Part shown: in pieces, positions 55,178 to 62,579 of the stretch
How the letters are laid out: each line of letters begins with the position of its first letter
Numbering within the stretch: the first letter of the stretch is position 1
Source of the DNA: Fabrea salina
Taxonomy: Eukaryota; Ciliophora; Heterotrichea; Heterotrichida; Fabreidae
Assembly (NCBI GenBank): GCA_022984795.1
Contig: JALIHJ010000020.1
Span: forward strand, 62,001 to 126,000
Length of the DNA: 64,000 nt
Direction: 5' to 3'
Translations under genes and position numbers: made by a program
Notes under the pieces: generated by a model
What the model was told of the DNA's origin: nothing
Database searches by the model: none
Seen by the model: the letters and a program-made list of their open reading frames with translations, nothing else

Positions 55178-56500
55178 ATGTCAGAAGATATATACAAGGA
55201 ACAATTTAACTCAAGTATCCAAGTTAAAGCTTTGAAAATACCCCTTTCGCAAGCCAACGTTTACCAACATGAGTTTGCAGACTTCTTACTTAACAAACCC
55301 GGAATTCCAAACATCGACAAGGACACTGAACCCCAAAAAAGGCTTCTTCTGTTAAGTGAGGACTTTGCAGTAGAGTCCCTAAATGAGGAACTTAGACAAA
55401 AGTTATCCAGTCAAGAACTAGTAATTCACCAACTCAACTTTACTTACGACAACTACGAAGCAAGTTCAGTAGTTAGCAAATTGCTTCCTGAACTGCCTGC
55501 TCTTCCTAAGTACTACACTCTGCAGCACATAGCTTACATATGCTTACCGGATGCTTTTTGGCCACACAGAAAATTAGTAGGACAAGTGATTAAAGACAAG
55601 TCCCAAAAAAGCATTGTAGTTGGAATTTCTTGGGAAGGTTCGGAAGTGATTGCCGGAGAAGGAAGTTTGGACTTAGAAGTTAAGGAGAAAAACCTTAGTT
55701 TGAGGTACAACTTTTTGCAGGCTCCTTTGGCGATGCTTTTTCAAAACGAAAGGGAAAGGCTAGTTTCTAAGTTTGAAAAAGGAAGCTTGGTGTGTGATTT
55801 AGCCGGAGGAGTTGGACACTTAGCTCTAAGGGCGGCTGAAAAAGACTGTACAATTATTGCAAACACCAAGGAGTACTCAACACTAGTAGAAAACACTTTA
55901 ATGAACCAACTAAATGACAGAGTGCATGTCTTTTGCTTAGAAAGCATAGACTTACTGAATGGAATTAAAAACTCCTATCTGCAAAGCCCAGAAGGTGACT
56001 TCTGCAAGATTCCCCAGAAACAAATTGACCACTTAGTAATAGACGAAAGCACTTTTGACCTTCAGAACTTACTTGGAGTGTTTAAAGGACTCCACTGGGA
56101 CCCCCTGCCTATTTTGCACATCTACTTGAAAAGCAAAACTCCTCAATCGAGAGAAGAAGTTATTTCACGGATAAAGAAGCCTTGGCTCCACAAAGTAAAA
56201 GACTCAGACATCCTTGACTTCCACTTAGTTCGGGAAAACTTTTACTGTTTGTCAGTTGCTATGCCCTTAGAAGTTGCCACATCCCAAGAAGAAGTTTTGG
56301 AAAGCGAAGGAGAAGTAGAAGAAGAAAACCTGCACAACTCTATGAAAGAAGACATCCAGTTTATGAAAGACTCAATCAGGGAAAGCAAGCACATGGAAAC
56401 TAGTCTTTTTGTGTCGAACCTTTCAAGCATTTTGTCTTCACGGAACGCTAGGCACAACTCTGAGTTGCAAGAAACTCCTGTGAAAAAGCATAAACCTTAA
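55178..56500 (+). CDS. Trm5-like tRNA(guanine37-N1)-methyltransferase, divergent
   Basis: 440 aa. The class I methyltransferase order follows TRMT5/Trm5: YTLQHIAYICLPDAFWPHRKLVGQVIKDK (family IGHIAHLNLxxxxxPYKxxIGQVxxDK), VIAGEGSLDLEVKE (family VLAGE), then RLVSKFEKGSLVCDLAGGVGHLALRAA (family RLV...DxFAGVGPFxxPAA). The NLP/FL motif usually found before the final strand is not visible and the residues after VIDESTF are acidic. TRMT5 makes m1G37 in tRNAs, preventing +1 frameshifts. The C-terminal 90 residues are a charged extension. Whether the enzyme is active should be treated as open. Confidence 0.75.
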   Translation: MSEDIYKEQFNSSIQVKALKIPLSQANVYQHEFADFLLNKPGIPNIDKDTEPQKRLLLLSEDFAVESLNEELRQKLSSQELVIHQLNFTYDNYEASSVVSKLLPELPALPKYYTLQHIAYICLPDAFWPHRKLVGQVIKDKSQKSIVVGISWEGSEVIAGEGSLDLEVKEKNLSLRYNFLQAPLAMLFQNERERLVSKFEKGSLVCDLAGGVGHLALRAAEKDCTIIANTKEYSTLVENTLMNQLNDRVHVFCLESIDLLNGIKNSYLQSPEGDFCKIPQKQIDHLVIDESTFDLQNLLGVFKGLHWDPLPILHIYLKSKTPQSREEVISRIKKPWLHKVKDSDILDFHLVRENFYCLSVAMPLEVATSQEEVLESEGEVEEENLHNSMKEDIQFMKDSIRESKHMETSLFVSNLSSILSSRNARHNSELQETPVKKHKP

Positions 56501-56506
56501 CTATAA

Positions 56507-57589
56507 ATGGAATTTGTCCCAGACTGTGTAAAGGTTCCTAAAGGAGCTTACAAGTACAGCCCTCCCCAAGAAATAGTTATGTTTGGCAAAGGCAAAAAGG
56601 CCGAAAGGTTCATATACGTTAACCAAAACTTACTTCCTAAAGAAAAACAAAAACTATCAGAGTTAGAAAATGAAATCAGAAAAGGTTCACTTGAAGGAAT
56701 TCCTGAAGGCTGGAGCAGAGAAGAGTTGCTTAGGTACTGCTACGGAACCAACTGGAAAACTCCTAAGATTCTCAAGAACTTAAAAGAGTCTTTGGAGTGG
56801 CGGAAAAGCTTTTTAGGTAGAGACTACAAAGCACTTTTGCCTAGAGTGCTTCCTATTCTTACTGAGGGAAGCATTTACATCCACGGAAGGGACCATTACT
56901 TCAGGCCTATTCTGGTGCTGAACATAGCAAAGTGCAACTTTAAAAAACACTCTATTGAAGAGTACACAATGGGGATTTGTTTTCTGCTAGAGTATATGAT
57001 TGAAAACATGTTGCTTCCTGGAAAGGTTGAAAACTGGGTAGTTATTGCTGACATGGAGTCACAAAGTATAGGGCTTTCCCACTTCAAGTCACTCAAAAAG
57101 GTAGTGAAGGTACTTACTGCTAACTACAAAAGCAGACTAGGTTGCTGTTACGTGTTAAATGCCCACAAAAGCGTTTTCTTTTTGTGGAACCTTATGAAGC
57201 CTTTACTGGACGAGTCCACCAACCAAAAGATCCAGATTTCAAACAAAAACACCACTCAAGGGTTACTAGAAACCTGCGATTCTTTTCAAGTTGAACAAAA
57301 GTACTCTGGAATTGCACCTAACCAAACTAAGTTCTGGCCACCTTCTTTTCCTTACTCTGAAGACTCACAAACTTCTCAAATCGAAGAAAGCAACGAAATA
57401 CCTACAAAAGAACCCTCAGAAAGCATCTTCAGTATTTGTACATATTCTACCTTGCGCAAGCCTAAAAAAAAGCCTTTGATTTACGAAGTTCTTGAAAACA
57501 CCCCAGAAAACACTCCTGAACACACTTCCTTCGAAGACGCCAAAGCTAATTACGCTTCTTGCGGACCCTGCACCTACACTATTTTGTAA
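56507..57589 (+). CDS. Sec14/CRAL-TRIO lipid-transfer protein
   Basis: 360 aa. CRAL-TRIO N-terminal helices at about 60-115 (LLRYCYGTNWKTPKILKNLKESLEWRKSF) and the lipid-binding domain at about 120-255 (IYIHGRDHYFRPILVLNIAKCNF, WVVIADMESQSIGLSHF, YVLNAHKSVFFLWNLMKPLLDE). The C-terminal 100 residues are Ser/Thr/Pro-rich. Sec14-type proteins exchange phosphatidylinositol and phosphatidylcholine or present lipids to kinases. Preceded by a 6-nt spacer. Confidence 0.88.
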   Translation: MEFVPDCVKVPKGAYKYSPPQEIVMFGKGKKAERFIYVNQNLLPKEKQKLSELENEIRKGSLEGIPEGWSREELLRYCYGTNWKTPKILKNLKESLEWRKSFLGRDYKALLPRVLPILTEGSIYIHGRDHYFRPILVLNIAKCNFKKHSIEEYTMGICFLLEYMIENMLLPGKVENWVVIADMESQSIGLSHFKSLKKVVKVLTANYKSRLGCCYVLNAHKSVFFLWNLMKPLLDESTNQKIQISNKNTTQGLLETCDSFQVEQKYSGIAPNQTKFWPPSFPYSEDSQTSQIEESNEIPTKEPSESIFSICTYSTLRKPKKKPLIYEVLENTPENTPEHTSFEDAKANYASCGPCTYTIL

Positions 57590-57599
57590 CTAAGCATAA

Positions 57600-57983
57600 A
57601 TGGCAGAAAAGTTATTTGGAACAGCAAGAATCAGTCTTTCCAAAATTTACAGCCCAGTAAAGAAGTGCACAGGCACCAGAGCAGAGCACATTCTTAAATG
57701 CAAGCAAGAACTCCCAATAGACAGATGGATCAGACACAGCAGCAGGCAAATAACCCAAGGCACCAAAGTTTTCAGGGAAGTTCCTCATTTCGTTTTCAGA
57801 CCTAAGCTCTCACCAATTATAGCCAACCCTAACGTGCTAGGCTTTGAGTATTATGGCTCTGACCGAACACCGCCTGAAAGAGTAGAGACTGACAAGATCT
57901 CTCCCGAGATTTTAAAGGACTCTCAAGGAAAGCTCCAAGAGTTAAACCAACACCTGGATTTAATTTCCGAAAGTCTAAGTTAA
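57600..57983 (+). CDS. Hypothetical protein, 127 aa
   Basis: Not recognised. Basic N-terminal half (LSKIYSPVKKC, RWIRHSSRQITQGTKVFREVPHFVFRPKLSP) and an acidic C-terminus (LKDSQGKLQELNQHLDLISESL) ending in a short helix. No Cys motif, membrane segment or repeat. The short flanking spacers (10 and 22 nt) support a real gene. Start ATG 57600 in the CATAAATGGCA context. Confidence 0.65.
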   Translation: MAEKLFGTARISLSKIYSPVKKCTGTRAEHILKCKQELPIDRWIRHSSRQITQGTKVFREVPHFVFRPKLSPIIANPNVLGFEYYGSDRTPPERVETDKISPEILKDSQGKLQELNQHLDLISESLS

Positions 57984-58005
57984 GCTTCCATGATTCTAAA
58001 TTTAA

Positions 58006-60519
58006 ATGCACAAAGAAAAGAGTATAGACCTCAGTGGAAAGGAACTTAAGCGCCTTCCTGAACTCCAAAGCCAAACAAAGCACTTAAAGGCTGACAACAA
58101 CTCTTTGCTTACAGTCAACACAGTGCCTCCTGGACTACTGAGTTTGTCTTTGGCACACAACAAGCTTGCTTTTTTAGGGCCTTTAAACATTCCTAACCTT
58201 AGGGAACTTGACCTTTCGCACAACCGACTCATTTCTTTGGAAGGAGTTTCTGAGTGCTCCAACTTAAGAAAGTTGTTTTTGAACTACAACTTTTTAGGAG
58301 ACGACCAGGTGCCTTTGCTAGGCAATTTGAAAAACTTAAAGATCCTGGACATCTCACACAACCACCTTAAAGACGTTGACTTCAAACAAGTACTAGAACA
58401 CTTAGAAGACCTAGAAGAGCTAAGGCTGTCCAAAAACGACTTTGTGCAGTTAGACTTTAACTTTGACTTGAAGGGACTAAAAGTGCTTAACTTAGACGGA
58501 AACAAACTAAACCAACTTTCATTCCAAACTAGTTCTTTAGAAGTACTTTCGTGCAACTACAACAGCCTTCAAAGCATCCATGGAGTGCAAAACTTAGTAT
58601 CTTTAAAGGAAGTCTATGCCGAAGGAAATGACTTTACTAAGTTAAGTCAGTCCTGGAACTCCTTGAAGCACCTTAAAATCCTCCATTTCAGTCACAACAA
58701 GCTTAAAAAAGTCTGTGTTCTAGACAACCCCAGTTTACAGTGTGTTTTACTCTCTTATAACAAACTCCAACTAGCTGAGTTTATCAAGTGCCCTAACCTC
58801 TCAGAACTCCACCTCTCCCACAACTTCATTAAAGAACTTCCACAAACAAGTATGATCCACCTCCAGATACTTGACTTTTCCCACAACCAACTAACTTCGC
58901 TTTCCCACTTAAGCAACTTTCCTAACTTGCAAGTTCTTAACATTGCTCAAAACAACTACTCTCCACAAAACCTCTTCAGCAACATCAAGGACTTAGAGTC
59001 ACTGGTCATACTTGACGTAAGGGGCTGTGCTTTGTACCCCAACGCACGTTTGCGGCTTGTAAGTCACTTTATTTATTCTATCCAAGAAATAAACGGCGAA
59101 CCTGTTTCGCAGCAAGAAAAAGACAAAGCTTTAGACTACTTCGAAGGGTCCTTTTCGTGGGACATCACTAACTCAGTTGTTAAGCCAAGTAGTTTAATAT
59201 CTTCAGGGGCATCAGGGAACCTGTTTCCTTCTTTCAGTGCTTCAATGGGCTTCAGTGACAGTGGCTCGAACCAGTACTCAAGAACTGGAATGACGCCTGA
59301 AAATTCCCCAGTAAAAGAGTCCTTGTCGTTGTTTCCTTCCTTGATTTCTCCACAAGAAACTGAACCCTATGATGAAATCTTTCCAGGCTTAGAAGAAAAA
59401 AAGCACAAAAGAAGTGCAAGCAGTTTCAACAGACAACCCCCTTTGCCCCCCAAAACTTCTTTTTCAGACTACAACGACTCTTTAAAGGTTTCTTCGCTAG
59501 ACTTCAATGAACACGAAACAAGCAAACCCACCAGGAACAAAAGCATCTCCCAAGACTCCCAACAACTCACGCTCAAAACTCACAAACCTGAAGAAGAAGA
59601 CTCTTTCAGCATCAAGCAAGAAATGAACCGCTTGTACGAAGAAATGACTTTTAAACTCAGAAAAGACATTGAAGACAAGTATAAAAACCTCAAAAGCGAA
59701 CTTAAAGACCCCAAAAGAAAACCACTTGCAGAACTCAAACACTTAGAAAACAAAAAGCATAAACACTGCAAAAAACGCTGCAGAAAACACAAGCACAAAA
59801 AGCGTGAAAGCCCAATTAAGTTTATCGACCAAGGAACTTCTCCGCCTCAGTTCCCCCAACAAAGCGAGACTCCAAGTATGTCTAGCATCTCAAGTGACTT
59901 AAAAGCTCTTGAAGAAATCCCTTCAAGTTCTGAGAACGAACTTGACTATGTCCAAACCTTTGCTCCAGACGAAGCCACACAAACCAAGTACTTAATAGCC
60001 TATGCCACTACTCCTCCCAGACCTATTCTTTCTTCAGAGGCATACACTACCCTTACCTGTCAGGTTTCTGAAAACGGAGGAGAATTTGCTTTGATCAAAG
60101 AAATCTTTGCGAGTGAAGACAAACACCTACTGGACGTCCAGAAGTTCTTTAATTACTCACTTCAAAAGGATTTAGTCCAAAACTCCGACTGCTTTTCTGA
60201 CTCTTTGTTTCTCAAAAGGAACTCTAGACAGAGCAACATGGTTTACGTATTTCATATGAGTGGTCCCAATGAAACAGAAGCTATATGCAATGACTCCAAA
60301 GGCTTTTTTGGTCTTTATACGAGTCCTGCTCAAGTAGAGGTTTTTAAGAGCATCAAAGACTGTGAGGAAAGCTACTCAGTTTTAACCAGAACTCCTTTGC
60401 CGGCAGTTAAGCAGATAGTCATCGGTTTAGTTCCTTGGAGCTGCATTACTAGTTTTAACGATGTTTGGGAGTTGAACGATTCAGTTTGTGTGCCTGTTTA
60501 CTTGGTTGAATATAACTAA
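58006..60519 (+). CDS. Leucine-rich-repeat protein with disordered basic middle and folded C-terminus
   Basis: 837 aa. About 15 LRRs of the LxxLxLSxNxL type fill about 5-365 (LSLAHNKLAFLGPL, LRELDLSHNRLISLEG, LKILDISHNHLKDV, LQILDFSHNQLTSLS). A Ser/Pro/Lys region follows (about 390-630), including a K/H/R-rich block HKHCKKRCRKHKHKKR and coiled-coil segments. Residues about 650-837 look folded (a VYVFHMSGPNETEAICND stretch and VLTRTPLPAVKQIVIGLVPW), but I do not know the family. LRRs generally mediate protein contacts. The protein lacks a kinase domain or signal peptide. Confidence 0.8.
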   Translation: MHKEKSIDLSGKELKRLPELQSQTKHLKADNNSLLTVNTVPPGLLSLSLAHNKLAFLGPLNIPNLRELDLSHNRLISLEGVSECSNLRKLFLNYNFLGDDQVPLLGNLKNLKILDISHNHLKDVDFKQVLEHLEDLEELRLSKNDFVQLDFNFDLKGLKVLNLDGNKLNQLSFQTSSLEVLSCNYNSLQSIHGVQNLVSLKEVYAEGNDFTKLSQSWNSLKHLKILHFSHNKLKKVCVLDNPSLQCVLLSYNKLQLAEFIKCPNLSELHLSHNFIKELPQTSMIHLQILDFSHNQLTSLSHLSNFPNLQVLNIAQNNYSPQNLFSNIKDLESLVILDVRGCALYPNARLRLVSHFIYSIQEINGEPVSQQEKDKALDYFEGSFSWDITNSVVKPSSLISSGASGNLFPSFSASMGFSDSGSNQYSRTGMTPENSPVKESLSLFPSLISPQETEPYDEIFPGLEEKKHKRSASSFNRQPPLPPKTSFSDYNDSLKVSSLDFNEHETSKPTRNKSISQDSQQLTLKTHKPEEEDSFSIKQEMNRLYEEMTFKLRKDIEDKYKNLKSELKDPKRKPLAELKHLENKKHKHCKKRCRKHKHKKRESPIKFIDQGTSPPQFPQQSETPSMSSISSDLKALEEIPSSSENELDYVQTFAPDEATQTKYLIAYATTPPRPILSSEAYTTLTCQVSENGGEFALIKEIFASEDKHLLDVQKFFNYSLQKDLVQNSDCFSDSLFLKRNSRQSNMVYVFHMSGPNETEAICNDSKGFFGLYTSPAQVEVFKSIKDCEESYSVLTRTPLPAVKQIVIGLVPWSCITSFNDVWELNDSVCVPVYLVEYN

Positions 60520-60670
60520 GTGCTTGTAAGCTCTAAGTAATACTTGTAACTGTAAATTCAGTAATTTAAGTTCACTAAAAATTCAGATGAAAATTAAGAT
60601 TATGGGTTAGTGAATCTGTTGTTGACTAAATTAAACATTTAAGTTACAAGAATTACTCAAAAATATAAAA
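60520..60670. other. Intergenic spacer with nested inverted repeats
   Basis: One of the longest non-coding gaps (151 nt). CTTGTAACT at 60543-60551 is matched by its exact complement AGTTACAAG at 60642-60650, and inside them TTCACTA (60571-60577) is matched by TAGTGAA (60608-60614). This could form an interrupted hairpin RNA, or be chance in AT-rich DNA. No reading frame of use. Confidence 0.3.
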
Positions 60671-61576
60671 ATGTTAAATGGAAGTGAGTTCTTGAATGTT
60701 TTATACATTGGACTGGGCGAGATGGGCTACCATATAGCGGGCACGCTAAGCAAGCACTTCTCAGTAACTGTTTGGAACAGAACTACCCAAAAAGCCATTG
60801 ACCACTCAAACCAGTTTGGAACAAAGCTCCTGACTGGCTCCAATCCTTTTGAACATGACATTTCAGACATTGATTTCATAATGACGTGCCTCCCTACTTC
60901 TCAAGAGGTTTCGCATTTTGCCGACCTTCTGATAAGTTCTTCATGCACCCTTAGAAATGGGGCGGTATGGATCGACAACACCTCAGGTTCCCCACAAGCC
61001 TCTCTTAACATTTCTGAGCGTCTGAAACCTTTAGGAGTGAACTTTGTGGACGCCCCTGTGAGCGGAGGCAGAAAAGGCGCGCGAAATGCAACACTCACTA
61101 TAATGGTAGGCGCTACCAACGAAGTCTACCAAAAGTGTTTAGGAGTTTTCCAAGCAATGGGAAAAAACATTTTGCATATAGACGAAAAAGTAGGAGTAGG
61201 CCACGCTGTAAAAGGTGCAAACAACCTTCTATACGGGTGCAACTTGCTTTTGGCTTCAAAAATAACCCAAGGTCTTGAGAAGCACGGAATAAGCCCGGAC
61301 AAAGCCCTTAAAGCTATGATGACTTCTTCAGGAGGCAGTAACTGCATGAACAGAATTCATGAGTACGTAACTAACGAAGGAGTTATTGACCATAGCTTCA
61401 AAGCTAAATACTTGATTAAAGACATGAACATTGGGCTTTCAATTGTGGACAAAAAACCCGAAGGCGACAAAAGTGCAGATATACTCAACGAAATCAAAGA
61501 GTTCTATTTCGAAATGGCACTCGAAAAGGATTGGAAGGAAACCGAAGTCTTCGACGTTTATTCTTACATCCAATAA
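60671..61576 (+). CDS. 3-hydroxyisobutyrate dehydrogenase-like enzyme (beta-HAD family)
   Basis: 301 aa. N-terminal Rossmann dinucleotide site VLYIGLGEMGYHIAGTL (GxGxMG). The substrate motif DAPVSGGRKGARNATLTIMVG matches the family DAPVSGGxxGA, and the catalytic Lys region is HAVKGANNLLYGCNLL (family KxxNN). This family oxidises beta-hydroxy acids (valine catabolism, tartronate semialdehyde reductase, or NPAC/GLYR-like). Which substrate is used is not decidable. No mitochondrial presequence is evident. Preceded by the 151-nt spacer. Confidence 0.9.
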   Translation: MLNGSEFLNVLYIGLGEMGYHIAGTLSKHFSVTVWNRTTQKAIDHSNQFGTKLLTGSNPFEHDISDIDFIMTCLPTSQEVSHFADLLISSSCTLRNGAVWIDNTSGSPQASLNISERLKPLGVNFVDAPVSGGRKGARNATLTIMVGATNEVYQKCLGVFQAMGKNILHIDEKVGVGHAVKGANNLLYGCNLLLASKITQGLEKHGISPDKALKAMMTSSGGSNCMNRIHEYVTNEGVIDHSFKAKYLIKDMNIGLSIVDKKPEGDKSADILNEIKEFYFEMALEKDWKETEVFDVYSYIQ

Positions 61577-61598
61577 GTAAGCTAATATATGGACTATA

Positions 61599-62579
61599 AT
61601 GAAAAAAGGACACACAGTTAACAACGACAACTTGTTTTTCGAAGACAAAGCAGGCAAACAAGACCCAACTTCTTACCCAACTAAGTTCGCCAAACAAAAG
61701 TTCCCGAAACCCATCAACAAAACTCAAAAAAACCAAATCAACAAACTTAAACACACTCAGCAACCCAAAGCACAAGAACAAGCAATCTACGACTTGTGGG
61801 AACAAGAGCAAGAAGTTCCACTCCGGGAAAAACCAAACCAGCACATTCCAGCAGTGATTCCTCCGCATCCCGGACAAAGCTACAAGCCTGACTCTCCTTC
61901 ACACAAGTCACTCTTAGAAAAAGTAATTGACGAAGAAGCTAAGTCAGAACACCAAACCCACGTTTACAACATGACTGTGAACAACTACAAAGTAGTTGAA
62001 GAGGACCCTGAACCCCCTGACCTGGAAGACCCCGGAGAAACCAACTTCATTCAAAACCCGCCTGTCAAAGCTAAGTTCCTCACCAATTCCGAAAAGAACC
62101 AGAAAAAACGCAAAGTCCTTAAAAAGAAACTTGAAGAAGAAATCAAAGCCAAACAAGAAGCACTCCAGAAAATCGATCAGATCCGAAGCATAATGAAGAA
62201 CCTTGAAAAGGAAGAGATCTCTCAAGAAATCAAAAGACTCCAAAAAGAACTCAAAAAAACAGAAGCCAAAGAACTAGAAGCCAAAGGAGAAAAAGCACCT
62301 AAAATCCGCAACGGCAAGTTCTGTTACAAGCTTCCAGCCACCACTGCCAGTTTAGAAGTTCCAGGGTCCCTAAGACAACTCACAGTCAAAGGCAACTCTG
62401 CTGAGGAAAGACTAGACTCACTTATAAGGAGGAGACTAATTGACGTTGAAGAACCTGAACCCAAAAAGCAAATTAAGGTCAAAGAATACACTCCTGGAGG
62501 CCAAGAAAAGAAAATGCACGACTCCAGGGCTAAGAAACAAAACGAACTTGAAACAGGAGTTATTTCTTTAAGCAATTAA
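61599..62579 (+). CDS. Hypothetical Lys/Glu-rich protein, 326 aa
   Basis: Not recognised. Start at ATG 61599; a nearby upstream ATG opens only a short frame. Highly charged. A Lys/Pro/Gln-rich N-terminal half (TKFAKQKFPKPINKTQKNQ), then a strong coiled coil at about 165-230 (KKRKVLKKKLEEEIKAKQEALQKIDQIRSIMKNLEKEEISQEIKRLQKEL). The C-terminus is PGGQEKKMHDSRAKKQ. It could be a cytoskeletal or centriolar linker. Its stop overlaps the RdRP stop by 4 nt. Confidence 0.7.
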   Translation: MKKGHTVNNDNLFFEDKAGKQDPTSYPTKFAKQKFPKPINKTQKNQINKLKHTQQPKAQEQAIYDLWEQEQEVPLREKPNQHIPAVIPPHPGQSYKPDSPSHKSLLEKVIDEEAKSEHQTHVYNMTVNNYKVVEEDPEPPDLEDPGETNFIQNPPVKAKFLTNSEKNQKKRKVLKKKLEEEIKAKQEALQKIDQIRSIMKNLEKEEISQEIKRLQKELKKTEAKELEAKGEKAPKIRNGKFCYKLPATTASLEVPGSLRQLTVKGNSAEERLDSLIRRRLIDVEEPEPKKQIKVKEYTPGGQEKKMHDSRAKKQNELETGVISLSN

